A stretch of 64,000 bases of DNA, taken from Ascidia mentula. Taxonomy: Eukaryota > Chordata > Ascidiacea > Phlebobranchia > Ascidiidae. Below are positions 37,380 to 49,373 of this stretch, in pieces. The notes under the pieces were generated by a model. It worked only from the letters and a program-made list of their open reading frames with translations. It ran no database searches and was not told where the DNA came from. A program made the position numbers and the translations under genes. Positions within the stretch are counted from its first letter, which is position 1. Each line of letters begins with the position of its first letter. The stretch is taken from the NCBI GenBank assembly GCA_947561715.1, contig OX387202.1, positions 19,543,001-19,607,000 of the forward strand. The letters run 5' to 3'.

Positions 37380-40300
37380 CTAAGACACGTTTACACCCCA
37401 GGTCCGGATAATCACACCAAGTTTCAACCCTGCTGGTCCGGACTGACTCATCGCCATCTGAAAGTCGCTGTCGCTTATGATGTTGTCTATGGCGTAATAT
37501 TCCTGCCCATTGTGTGGCCCATGGAGTTTGCTGGCGGGGCCGTGGGGCGGCCGGTGGGGGTGCAAATTGGATGAGTGAGGCGACACCTCTTTACTGCCGC
37601 CAGCGGTCGCAGCGCCGCTGTTGGAGGCACCGGAAGTCGACCTAACAACGGGATGTTACGTAACACAAGCACCAACGCTTAACAATCGTCATATGGTTAC
37701 CGTGGGGTGTTGCTAGGTGACGTTGCGTTTGAGTTGCTCCCTCCAGCGGGAAGAGTGTTTGACCTTGGTGATTGTTCAAGGGCACGCAGCACACACGCCT
37801 TCCTCCGTAACCTCATTTGGATCGTCCCGTTCCGTTTGTAAATCAGAATAGAAATATAAACTTTGACGTCACTTTCAAGTGGTTTCTATGGAAACAGAAG
37901 AAAAGTTTTTGTCCGAATCTGATTGAACGAAAACGAATTCCCTTTTTTTTTCTTTGTAAACGTGGCGTCGATTACTTTTAATATGATGACGACATTAAGT
38001 GTGTCGTAATATCGGCGAGGTTGGATCTCCCATCTTCCGTTTCCATAGAAACACGACGTCGCGGTTCGCTTGTTTCGATTCGGATGATAGAGCAATTGCA
38101 CGCACCACTGCTTGTCCGTATAATCACGTGGAAGATACTGAGGTTCCTGAAACTCCGGACTTTCCTTGGCGAGTATCTGGTACCTGAGAAACGGTTACGT
38201 CATCATTTCTACCACGGGAATCGGGACACAGATAAAATAATCTGTCACATTTTATCCGCTGCAGAAATAGTTTAGTGTCAGGACATAATATTCTTTCCTA
38301 TATAGCTTACTGTGAGTCTAAAAATGTTTTCTTACATTTAATAAATAAAGAATGTGGGGAACATAACACTCATTCACATGCGAGAATTAATTGACGAGAA
38401 ACGATTAAAACCGTTTGCTTCTAAACAAGGTTTCTAAATTGGGGGTTATGGGCCCTCGGGGTCCACAGCGATCTATATCAGGGGGGAAACAACACTTTTA
38501 GTGGAAGGTGGCCCGCGGGCAAAAAAAACCTTTGGCTCGAAACGTAAAAAAATATCCAAATTTAAGCCCACACCTGTACGCGTCCCCAAGGTAAGTGCGC
38601 ACGATCGATCTGTAATGCAATCCTATCGGTGACTCTTCCACTGCCAACAGCTGTGTTCCATGCATTTGCGAAAACCGGAGGTGCTGCAGGGTCTAAATGA
38701 ATATGACGTCACAATCGCGACTAATGGTTATATTGACGTCACAACTAACTTTCCGCAAGTCGTCGGTGACTTGTTGGTCTTCCGCTGATCCTTTCTTCCT
38801 TCCCATCATCCATCTTTGAAGAGCTTCGTAAAGATAAAACTCGTCCGGAACCAGCAGACTGGAACTTTTTAGAATAGCCTCGACGCAGTCGCCAGGCAGG
38901 CTCAGCCAATCAGAGGAGTCCACGAGTTCTTCTATGTTATCAGAAATCGCTCCATCCACACATTTTGACGTCAGATCCTGAAAAACCACGGCGACGAACG
39001 AATCAACTCACAAGCACATTATCTACATAAACAGAACCTTGATCCCCCCAACATTCCGCTGCATTTTGAACCGTTGTCAATCGTTGTTACGTATAATAAT
39101 GAGATATGTCACGACAATGCACTTTAGCTAAATCAGCGTTAACTTAGCGTTAACGTGGTCAATTGAGTAACCACAGATTTGAACACGGTTGAATACCCAC
39201 AGGTTCGGACGTGGTTGAATAACCACATGTTCGGACATGGTTGGGTAAGCACAGGTTTGGCCATGGTTGAGTAAACACATGTTCGGACACGGTTGAGTAA
39301 ACACGGACATACTCACGCTCAGCTGGTATCTCGCCGCGTACTTCAACCATTTAACCGAACTCTTCAGATCCCCGTCTTCGATCATTCCGGTGATGAAGGC
39401 GTCGCAAGCCGCCCTCAGTGACTCCACTCGGTACTTAGCACTCAACACCAGGAGCGGTAGAGCGCTCTCCGACGTAAAGCTGATTCTTCCGCAGTAAAAA
39501 AAACGGAGGAAGTTCCCGAACACTTGCTGGCACTCCTTCGACTCATCCAGCTCGAGTTCCTGTGTATGTGACGTCACAGTGAGATGACAAGAAACAGTGA
39601 CGTCATCAAGGGTATACCTTCTGGAAGTCTGGACAAGTTGAGCATCGGTCGCTTACGATCAGCATATCCCTAAACACATCGCTCTGAGCCGCGAGCGCGA
39701 ATTTATGAGAATAATAGCGATGTTCTCCAACCACCAGTATGACGTCACTGAGGTCTGGATTGTCAAAATACCTGAAACATAAAAATAAGTTTATCGAATA
39801 GCGGCCAAAGCGGTTACATAACAATTAATGACCTCATCGTGTTTGCGGCAAAGGACACCAAATCCCCAACCACGTGACCGTCGACGTCATGGCCAGCTTC
39901 CTCCAATGACGTGCTGCGAACAGAGTCATGTGACAAATCGGCGTGGAAATAATTGTTACCATGCAACCGGTCACGTGATGCAACTTTTTGCAAATAGGCC
40001 TCGTACTGCGACGGATTAAGCAAACTCTCTCTCGCCCTCCCCCCAACCTGACGCGCGAAGTCGCGGGCGAATTCCAGAAACTCAATCTCGCTTGGTTTAC
40101 GTTGTGACGTCATAATATGGTCGCCTTCTGGAATCGTGTCCAAGTGGTTGTGATCACAATCGTCGCTTTTTTCTCCGCTTTTCGATATCACTGATAGTTT
40201 TACTTGAGGCTTTGTTACGTCATTAACGTCTGTGTTGTTCGGTAAATCCCCTTCTCCTTGCATTCGAAATCGAGTTTTGTAATGACGTTTTGACGTCATC

Positions 40301-40649
40301 GGTTCGGGTGCGCTTTTTGCAAATTGATTCGTCACAAATACCTCTGTTATATCGCTGCATTCGGTGTAAACAAACGTCGGCTGTTCTAAAAGTCCTTTGT
40401 ACATTGTTTCATCACAAACAAACAATCATTCCCCTCTAAACTACAACTTTCTTCACCGGCTGCAACATCTAACGAACTTTCCAACCAAGTACGACTGGTA
40501 TGAGTTGACACGAGACTAAAGCGCGCGCTTAAGTCGATTTTAAGGGTCACTTGAACTAATTAAAGAAGGACTTACCCGTGCTTAGCTTGCTGCGAAGTCA
40601 GAAGAAAAGACGAAGATTTTCCATCGAACATCGACGCGTTCGCCGCCAT
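37380..40649 (-). CDS. BTB-BACK domain protein, BTBD17-like, with alternative first exons
   Basis: Exons in phase: 40649-40576 (first exon A, MAANASMFDGKSSSFLLTSQ), 39771-39618, 39559-39317, 38977-38750, 38692-38574, 38183-37976, 37885-37701, 37641-37380; about 490 residues. A second first exon B (ATG at 40404, donor near 39830) encodes about 190 polar residues and also ends in phase 2, so it could splice to the same BTB exon. BTB fold: DLSDVILVVGEHRYYSHKFA and VFGNFLRFFYCGRISF. BACK domain: LSLPGDCVEAILKSSSLL and DEFYLYEALQRWM. The C-terminal third (YTDKQWCVQLLYHPN, VKVYISILIYKRNG, LGVIIRTWGVNVS) resembles a TRAF/MATH-like beta sandwich, interrupted by a His/Pro/Gly-rich insert. Domain order and length fit BTBD17; BTB proteins often act as Cullin-3 adaptors, but that is not shown here. 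Confidence 0.8.
39165..39306. repeat. 30-bp tandem repeat next to a BTB-gene splice donor
   Basis: About five imperfect units of the form GGTTGAGTAAACACATGTTC then GGACAT run through the intron and stop some 10 bp from the donor of exon 39559-39317. On the minus strand the first units remain open in the exon frame, so read-through would add Pro/Cys-rich peptide repeats before a stop. Confidence 0.8.
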
Positions 40650-41577
40650 GACCGACCTCTGCAAAGTGCTGCTATGTATCTGTGATGTAATAATCGATAT
40701 TCAACAACTTTCGAGAGACTCTCGTACGCGCGACTCGAACCACGTGATCAAATAAGTGCCCATGTTTCAACAAAATACTTGCGACGAAAACAGTTTATAA
40801 ATTTACTGGGAACCTACTCACACTCAAACTCACTGAGCGCTACAATGTGAAGAAAATTTGAAAAAGGAGGAATTTTTTATTGACTTTATCATGTGAACTT
40901 GACGTTGACAATCACAACATTCAGTTTTTACCACACCGGATTCGAATCCTGGATACGAATCCTCATTACTCGATATATATCCGATCGCCATGACCGGTTC
41001 CATCAAGCGTTGTTTAATAACTCCGGAAACGTTTGTTTCCATCTTGCGGCCACTATAAAACAAACCACACGAACACTAACGGCGCTGTGCTATTACTATT
41101 GCTCGTCAATGTCACGTGATTGTGCTGTTGATAACAAGGCGTTTGGGAATTATTGTGGGTTAACAAATGAAGCATAAGCGACAGGCGTTTAGTGGTTAGC
41201 CGACATAATTCACGTTTCAACAAATATTTCTGCGTGCTCTATTGTGAGTTTGGACGAATTAACAACGAAAAGAGTTTTGCTTAATTTACAAACTTCTGAT
41301 ATTACTAACTGAAGGCAAAGATTTTGGAGTTGGTAAAATTTGCACTTGAAGCAAAATGTTTACGACCAGTCTAACTTCAACTTCGACAGCCGTGAACAGA
41401 AACGAATTTTGACAAAACACAGTCATAGTTACGTCATAAGTGCAGTGATAAACGTTAGGAACTTGTCGACAGACGCCAGTCAACGGACGATTTTATTTCG
41501 TAAGGTCACGCGGAAGAAAAACCAAACGTGTTCTTTATCAACTGATTTGTTGGCAGGCTTGGTAATAATGATCTTTT
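40650..41577. other. Divergent intergenic region, BTB gene / Cys-loop receptor
   Basis: Head-to-head spacing of under 1 kb suggests a shared or closely packed promoter region. No coding exon is recognised. An open frame at 41340-41577 upstream of the receptor ATG has no supporting ATG and is best read as 5' UTR. Confidence 0.45.
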
Positions 41578-44264
41578 TCGTGATGTGGCGTCTGCAAACA
41601 CCTGTGGTTATTTACCTGCTTCTAATTCTGTTTGTTGCAAAATCAGCCAGTGAACACAACCATAAAAATCATAACATCAGAAGAGGTAACTGGATACGTC
41701 ATCCAACTGGTTTAATCGCCCTCCTCAACGATGAACTTGTTACAGAACGCGGAGCAGCAGAGGAGGACAGCCACGGGACAAAGGTCACCCGACAGATAGA
41801 GGAAATGCTCAGTGTCCATTCCTACGAACTCAGCATTCGCCCAAACAACAAAGGTGTCATGACTATTCAGGGAATTTCCCCGATGACGTAGGATCGATAA
41901 ATAAAATATCCGATATATAAAAATCGTTACGTTGATCGTTGACGCTTGAGGCCGCAAATTGCCATTAAATCTCCGAATATTTGCAGGCTTTCCTGTCCGC
42001 GTCAACGTTTCCCTGATGATTGAAAGCATCACCGACATAAGCGAGAAGAACATGGTGATTATTCAATAACAATCAACGTAATCTTATCCATTGTTTAAAC
42101 CTTGTCATGTCACAAACAGGATCTCACGTTTACATTGTGTATCCAAGAAACTTGGACAGACGAAAGGTTGCGTTTTTATGACGACACAGTGGAAAGCATT
42201 GTGCTCCCAAGCAGATTGGTCCAACAAATTTGGATACCAGGTACATAAAAATCTTACCTAAACTATTTTAAAGATAATGCACATAAAGGTTAAGTTGTAA
42301 ATCAAAGCAATATCTTGATATATTTTTTTGTTAAAAACAACTATCAACACATGTTACATTCAATGGTTTAATGTGGTGGCATTGACCCCAGGTACTTAAC
42401 ATTAAGTTGTCATGTGCTGACAGATTTGTATTTGGTTGGATCAAAGCACTCATTCATACACAAGACAACTGTGGACAACACAGTGCTTAGGTTGTTCAGA
42501 TCAGGAAAGGTGTTCTACAATGTCAAGTAAGCCCAAATCTGTTAAAATCCACTTATAATTTTGATTAATCTGTTCCTTTGGAACAATTAAACGTATACTT
42601 GTATTCACGGAAAAATGCCTGACAGCAACAGCAACGTAATGCCACTGGTAATTGTTTCATCCTACAGACTGACGACAACCGTAGCTTGCCAGATGAACTT
42701 ATATAACTTTCCACTGGACACAGAGAACTGCTCGCTCATTCTGCAAAGCCGTAAGTGACCAAAAAACAATCTAATCGTGGCTTGTTACGATACAATAACC
42801 CTTGTTACGTCATCAAGTGGGATACAATTATAAGGAACTTCAGTTGAATTGGAGTTTACCTGAGCAAGGAAAGTCACTTTTCATGAGTGAGAAGTTGGTT
42901 AAAAACATGCCTAAGTTCAGGCTCCTAACCTACCAATATCACTCCTACAACGTTCGAACAAACGAGATGCAGAACTTCGCGGGTATCGGCATTGTGACGT
43001 CATATAAGCAATTTTATATTTACCGCGTTTGTTCACAGACGTGAAGGTTTCCCAGTTGCAAATCAACTTTATCTTCCGGAGATATTTGCTGTCGGTTTTC
43101 TTTCAGTCCTATTTCCTCGCAATGTCCATGGTGGTCCTGGCAGGCCTGGGGATGTGGGTGGATCCCCAGTCTGTTCCAGCTCGTGTCGCAATTAGTAAGT
43201 AGGTGTTGTACCTAATAACCGTGGAAACGCAAATTCCCAAACCCCTTTTATCGGGCCGCAATTCACTTATTGTTGTAACAAGCGTGACGACTGCGTTGTT
43301 GGTTTTCAATTCCCACGTGTCTGAAATTTAACACTTAAATATTCATGCGGAAAACTTGGTGTTAAATGAGCAGCAGCCTTGCGACATTACAATGTAGGTC
43401 ATCCAATCAATGTTCACCAGGTGTAACATCTGTCCTCACTCTCTCAACCATCATCACTGGGCTCAAGACATCGTTACCGAAGGTGATTGATTTGACAATT
43501 TCTTTCCTTGGGGGAGCGGATTGTGTTCTAGAAATACTCGTTCCTTCGCGTCGAAAGTCGCCATACATTGTTTGAGAAAATATAAACAAAACCAATCAAA
43601 AACTCACAAAACATTCTTAATCTCATTGTTTGTTTTATTCCAGGTTTCCTACTTAACAGCGATGGATATTTATTTGTGGATCTGTTTTCTTTTCATATTT
43701 TCAACAGTTCTAGAATTCTGCATTTACAATTACATCATGACGCAACGAAGAAATCGCGAATCCCAGAGATTATTTAAGGTTCGCCAATTATCATAATGGA
43801 ACACAGCATTAATTCTGGAATTGTTTTATTGCCATCGATCGGCAATTTCAAGATGACAGGGGCACTTAATCGATGCTATTGTGACATAACCAATGTGCTT
43901 TGTGTTGGACAGGACAGTGACGTCATAGTTCGGTTGTTAAAAGATTTTGAACTTTATCCGAACCAAAACAGGTACGCAGCAAAACCGACGAAAGTCGCAA
44001 AAAGTTCTAAACTGATTGTTTGTCAGATTTCGAACAACGTCAAACGGAGTGACGTCAGACCTTGAAACACTGCTGAGGTATTTGAACAGTGGAATGACGT
44101 CATGCCACAGATGTGAAAGCAACGGAGGGCGGAAGAGAGCAACATTTCGTCTTGAGAATCCGGAAGTGATCGAAGTTTACTTCCGATTGAGTTATTTTGC
44201 CGCGTTTTTATTTTTCAACGGCGTTTATTGGAATTATTACATTCGACAAACTGTTAGCGCGTGA
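41578..44264 (+). CDS. Cys-loop ligand-gated ion channel subunit, anion type (about 10-11 exons)
   Basis: Main exons: 41578-41853, 41986-42054, 42120-42240, 42424-42526, 42668-42750, 42828-42982, 43039-43193, 43421-43482, 43645-43778 and 44111-44264. An N-terminal hydrophobic signal (TPVVIYLLLILFVAKSASE) leads the extracellular domain. The signature loop is present: C, 13 residues (QMNLYNFPLDTEN), C. The first membrane helix (SVFFQSYFLAMSMVVLAGLG) is followed by PARVAI at the M1-M2 junction. That Pro-Ala-Arg is the mark of anion-selective GABA-A/glycine/GluCl-type channels. M2 reads TSVLTLSTIITGLKT, M3 DIYLWICFLFIFSTV, M4 YFRLSYFAAFLFFNG. The M3-M4 loop is short; a 20-nt microexon near 43913-43932 would restore the phase into the M4 exon, but this is conjecture. 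The ligand cannot be named. No calcium or catalytic role; expected in plasma membrane as a pentamer. Confidence 0.88.
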
Positions 44265-44442
44265 GTTCGCTCGACAATTACAAGTGGAATTATTGATCGC
44301 GCCACTTTTCGAGTGTTCTCGAATTACAACACATGCTTCGTTATGATGACGTGTCGATCACTGTTATTCGTTCATGGTTGGTGAGGGAGGCAAAATGTAT
44401 GCAAGGAAAATGTTTTAAAACTTGTGAAAGTCAGCAGATAAG

Positions 44443-47400
44443 ATGAGAGTTGCGAGGTTGATGAAGACTGGGGTCAACATAGGGATCTGTCTCCTCTTCC
44501 TCCTCATCATTTACCTCCTAAGCTCTGGAGAAAATGATCTTTCCCCGGGTGAAAGAAATGCTGCGTTGGATGGGTATGATCTTTATGTGGAGAGTAATCT
44601 TCGCGAGGCTGGGATTGACCTTGAGGATGACCTTGAGGAAGAAGATGAGGGAGATGGTCTGTTTCTCAAGAAAGGTGCAGAAGACAGAAGAAAAATGATG
44701 GAGGAACTGGTCATAGTGGTGGTGACGTCAGAGAAAGGAAGTGACGACAAAATCGAGAACGTCATAGAAACTGAAAAAAGTGACGGATTGGAAGCACCAA
44801 GCGAAACGACGTCAGATAACGATGACGTAGATGTGTTACGCGACAATGACGTCATGATCGAAAACATCGTGATTGACAGAAGCGAGGATTTGTCTGCCGA
44901 GGTAAGTTACAATAAACAAACGAGAAAGCGACATCTAGCGGCAAATGTGTCTTAGTTCGGCAACGAAACTTTCGAGGAGGTCGACGCGGTTCTCAATATC
45001 GGGGTATCGGAGTTGGTGGATTCCCTAGCAGAGGAAAACTACACCGCGTCATCGTTTTACGCCCCACACGAACTTTTACCCCACCTGAAGAAGCCCCCGG
45101 CCGACAGGGACGCCCCCGGTGAGTTCGGACACCCGTTTGAAATCCCGAAGAAGTTGGGACCCTCGGTTGAGAGACAAGTGAACGAGGGATATCGGCGATA
45201 TTCGTTCAACGCTCTGGCTAGTGACATCATCTCCATTCATAGAAATCTTGGCGATAAAAGAGAGGACGACTGCAAGGCAAGTCACGTGACTATTGTTTTA
45301 AGCAAATCCGCATTATCAGATGAAGTTATGGTTTCTATGCAATCGACATGCTCGTGTGATGGGGGATTAGATTGTTTTGGTCCAAACCTTTGGAAAAAAT
45401 TGGTTATTCTCAACAAAAATTAAACGAAACAGTGGCCATCTGTATGCAGCTTACACAAAATATAAAACATTCGAACTGGGAATATTTCTGCAACTACGTT
45501 TCATTAATATATTTTTCATGTATTTTTTTTTTTACACAAGCAATATGTTTGTAGACACTTGGATCGTATTTGAACCCTGCGTGTGCGTGTGATTTTGACA
45601 AACCAAATTGCCTGACGGATGCATTTAAAATCCCAACGTTTAAATGAGAACACCAACCCTATGATTCTGAACATAATGAGACCAAGCAGACGTTTCAAAC
45701 ATAGCTGTCTGTCTGTTATTCGGCACCGCCTGTGCAGTCATCTCAGCCAATTCAGCAACATCACTGATGACGAACACTTGTGTGTCTGAAATGTCTGCTT
45801 AATATGTCCAACATCTCAGCTTTGACTTTCTCATTCAAAGTAGTCCAAGTTTTTTGTTTTTCCAGACGATAATATTCGAGAAGCCTCTGCCCACAGTCAG
45901 CGTGGTTGTGAGTTACAGAAACGAGGCGATTTCGACTCTCTTGAGAACTCTGTACAGCGTCCTTGAAACGGTTCCTGGGATTCTATTGCAGGAGTTGATT
46001 GTCGTCGATGACGCAGAGAAAGGAGGTCGGACGTGGATACGTTGCCACAGAAATATTGAAATAAAAACTTATAGGCGACATTGCAATGCAATTGTTTGAC
46101 TTTTATGTTACCTTTACCTTATACCGGGATATGGAGTTAATTGTTTGAGGATGGAGTAGGAATACTTTCTGTTTCACATCCAGTTTGGTCAATCTTGTGT
46201 TCCGCAGAAACATTCGATATCATCAAGGATGAAATGAAAGACATGGAAATGGTCAAATTTTACAAACTAGATCAACAGCTAGGTGTCGCCAAAGCGCGCC
46301 AGTTCGGCGTGAGTCATGCCACTGGTGACGTCATCATGTTTCTCGATTCCCATTGTAAGTATAAACGTCATAATTGGAGACACGAAATAATGACGTAATT
46401 GTTTAGGCGAATGCTATGAAGGTTGGGCCGAGCCGCTGCTGCAACGGATCAAAGAAAACCGGAAAGTTGTCGCCCTCCCCATCATGGAAATCATAAACCC
46501 CGATAATTTCAAGTTCAGTGTCACTCCTATGCAAAGGGTGAGGCCATGATTAACCTGTGGTAAAGTCCGCATTTCAACCACAAAAACCACTGAATTTTGT
46601 TGGTAACATCTAAGTAAGGAACCGAATATGACACCTTTCCATTTTGACACAGGGTAACCTCTATCTCAAAAACCCAGATAATAACCTTTAGTAACCCTAA
46701 ACCTAGGTACAGAGGGGTGGTTTTGATTGGAGTCTCACTTACCGCTGGCTCCCTCCACCCAAAGAACGCTTCCAGGATCCTCAAATGGATATGACGCAAC
46801 CAGTGACGTCACCAACTATGTCGGGAGGCGCCTTTGCAATCGACCGGAAATATTTTAACGAATTGGGCGGATATGACGAAGAAATGAAAATATATGGCGG
46901 CGAAAATCTAGAAATGTCATTTCGGGTTAGTGATGTCACAATTCAAAACAAATATCGTTTCAATCGTTGTGTTGTTTAGGTTTGGAGTTGCGGCGGTCGC
47001 ATAGAAATCATACCCTGCAGTCACGTGGGCCATGTTTTCAAATCGAAAACTCCACACGATATTCCTTATGACGTCATACTGCGCAACAAACTGAGGGTGG
47101 CAGAAGTTTGGATGGATGAGTTCAAGGCTTTCTTCCTGAAGAGAACTCCAGATGCTGCCAAGGTAACGATGACGTGGATCTACGGTTACCATAACGATAC
47201 AATACTTTTGTTTTATTATTAGGAAGACGCCGGAAACGTGACAGACCGTAAATTGTTACGTCACAAATTGGAGTGTAAGCCATTTTCGTGGTTTGTCAAC
47301 GAGATTTATCCCGAGTTGTACATTCCAGAACTTTCCCCACGGTTGAGCGGAGCTGTAAGTGACGTCACAATACTTAATATCACGTGATATTGATGTTTTT

Positions 47401-47902
47401 CTCCCAGGTTTGCTGCAATTTTGGTCACGTGAACGCTTGCTTAGATTCGCATTCGCTGGAGGTGATTCCTGGCCGGACACTAGGTGTCAGTAAATACAAT
47501 CCTAAGCTTGAAACACAAAAGTTTGAATTCACGAAACAGGTCAGTGCGGTTATTACGTCACAATTAAGCACGTGACACCTTTTATTCAAACAGAACGAGT
47601 TGCGTCAGGCCGGTCATCGCGATGTGTGTTTGTCTGCGAAAGGACAGAAGCTGGAAATCCAGAAATGTAAATTCCCGCTCGAGATGAAGGGGAATTCCCC
47701 GCCTTCCCAACAATGGAGGGTCAAAGAGGTACGGTCACGTGACACACAAATCGGTTTTTCATTGGTTAACTTAATCACGTGGTTGCAGGGCGGACTAATA
47801 ATGAACGAAGAAGCGAGAAAATGTTTGACTGCATCGATTGGTGACGTGTGGTTGGACAATTGTGACGCAACTTCTATACGTCAGAAGTGGAAATGGAAGT
47901 GA
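44443..47902 (+). CDS. Polypeptide N-acetylgalactosaminyltransferase (GALNT family), 11 exons
   Basis: Exons: 44443-44901, 44956-45276, 45866-46025, 46208-46354, 46407-46537, 46707-46925, 46980-47162, 47223-47354, 47408-47539, 47594-47728, 47789-47902; about 710 residues. Type II topology: short N-tail, membrane anchor ([14 protein letters not shown]), then an unusually acidic stem of some 130 residues rich in Asp/Glu. The catalytic domain shows [15 protein letters not shown], the metal-binding DSH in [38 protein letters not shown] and [11 protein letters not shown] ricin-type lectin tail has three repeats ([28 protein letters not shown]). By family it adds the first GalNAc of mucin-type O-glycans to Ser/Thr in the Golgi using UDP-GalNAc and Mn2+. 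The intron after 45276 starts GC rather than GT. The start ATG precedes the anchor. Confidence 0.93.
45640..45842. repeat. Palindromic intronic repeat, family P, copy 3
   Basis: Arms near 45643-45705 and 45775-45838 are inverted and diverged (AAGCAGACGTTTCAAACA against ATGTCTGCTT). The right arm carries ATCACTGATGACGAACAC then TGTGTGTCTGAAATG, the same core order as copy 1. It lies in the GALNT intron just before exon 45866. Confidence 0.7.
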
Positions 47903-48109
47903 AAAGAAGAAGAATTGTGTGTTTGCTTTGCGACCTGAATATTTGTATATCTTAAAGAAGCACGAAATTCCGTGAAACTTGTATTGAAAAAAATCCATAA
48001 AATCAACAAATAAAAGAACAAAATACAAAACAGGGGAACTCCCATCATGCCAAGTGCTTCTGAAAGTAAAACTTGTGATAAGTTTGTGTTGAAATATTTT
48101 TTTTTTATT
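47903..48109. other. Tail-to-tail spacer, GALNT / bHLH gene
   Basis: About 200 bp separates the two stop codons. An AATAAA on the plus strand near 48009 is a candidate GALNT poly(A) signal, so the two 3' UTRs probably meet or overlap. Confidence 0.6.
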
Positions 48110-48711
48110 TTAAACCTTTCTGTTGCGCGTCATACAAAACGTGCAAATCGAATTTCCCGCCTTTTCCACGTCACTTCCCGCCAAACACGGTTGCTCCTCT
48201 GTTACATCACAGTTAAGAGTTTGGTCTGCAAATAGTTTGGTAGGTAGAAATAATATTGACGAATATCGTGATGAGCACCCACCCAAATGTTGGATGTAAC
48301 TCGCCGCAAGTCGTAGGGTTTCCACCTTGCTCAGTCGTCTGTCCACCGGCTCCGTTGGAATCAACGTCCGAAGTTTCTGACGAAAAAGTCGAAGTTGGCG
48401 AAACGTCAGAAACATTCGAAAACCGCAAATACCTGAAACGCGATGTTGACATTGGGGGATCTCCCCTTCTCGTTACGTTTTTTCGTCACTTTTCCACAGT
48501 GAGGTCGTGTCAGTTTGGGGAAAGCACCCGGACAGTATTCCAGGGACGAAAAGCTTTCCGAACTCTGCGAAACGGCGTTTGCGAACCTGCTCCCGAACAC
48601 TGACAGCAAGGGGGGCAGGGGGACTTTCCCGTCACCCCTTAGTTCGCCCCCCAAAATACCCATTTGCTCCGTTGCTGTAGCAACCTGATAGGCATTGCAA
48701 TGATATTCCAT
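48110..48711 (-). CDS. bHLH transcription factor, TCF15 (paraxis)/scleraxis type, 3 exons
   Basis: Exons in phase: 48711-48433, 48376-48283, 48225-48110; 162 residues, compact for the family. The basic region ([17 protein letters not shown]) is at the end of exon 1, with the E-x-x-R DNA contact preserved. Exon 2 continues [20 protein letters not shown] then [12 protein letters not shown], essentially the paraxis/scleraxis helix-loop-helix. The C-terminus [13 protein letters not shown] matches the conserved tail of that class (ICTFCLSNQRK). In vertebrates these factors heterodimerise with E-proteins and act in somite, tendon and muscle-associated mesoderm. Exon 1 upstream of the basic region has no recognised domain. 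An intron of only 56 bp splits helix 1. The basic region departs from the usual NARERDR spelling, so DNA specificity could differ. Confidence 0.88.
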
Positions 48712-49373
48712 GTCTAAATTTTGCGTCCAAGCGTTTCTTCATATCTGCCATTGGAAACAGATAAGATTTAAATTACGAAGTGAGAGAGATGTTTTAAAAT
48801 CCATCGCAACAAACGGTTGGAAACGACATTTCGCTCCTTCTCATAAAGCAACGTTCACCAGCATTGCAAGGATACCTTTGTTCTTCCGGTAAAACAACAC
48901 ATAAACCTTCATTTAAAGTAGCTTTCTAACCACGAAGGTAACTCATAACGTAACCCATTGTTAAACCCCTAGCCTTAGTTACCTACGGTTACGTTCAAGC
49001 TCTAACTTACGCTCTGGCAACAACCAGCCTTATCCAAACTCGACCAAGTAATGACATCAACATCAACAAACTTACAATTAGTGTGCGAGCGTTTACTATG
49101 AGTTGATTGTGACGCCACAGACGCAGCTGTGACGCACAACACGTGACACAATCACGTGACCCAGCTGTCGATGCAAGCAACAACGAGACGTCAGTTGTTG
49201 TCAATCATTCTTCACGCTCGAACGACTCTTGTAAGCAAAGCGTAAACGCAAAATTGTATTTCGCCAACAAAGAACAGTGATTACACAGGAATGCGATTGA
49301 AGCGTCATAAACGCATTAAGTTACGTCACAATAATGCACTTGAATATAATTTTACACGCGCTTCGGAAGCCAA
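48712..49373. other. Intergenic region between the bHLH gene and teashirt
   Basis: Contains the presumptive bHLH promoter (right of 48711) and the teashirt 3' UTR (left of 49374). No gene-like frame is recognised. Confidence 0.45.

Noticed and set aside
41340-41577. N-terminal extension of the Cys-loop receptor
   Set aside because: The frame lacks an upstream ATG, and the ATG at 41578 leads straight into a signal peptide.
44583-44867. Antisense frame opposite the GALNT stem
   Set aside because: It is the shadow of an acidic, GA-rich coding strand, which reads as Ser-rich in reverse.
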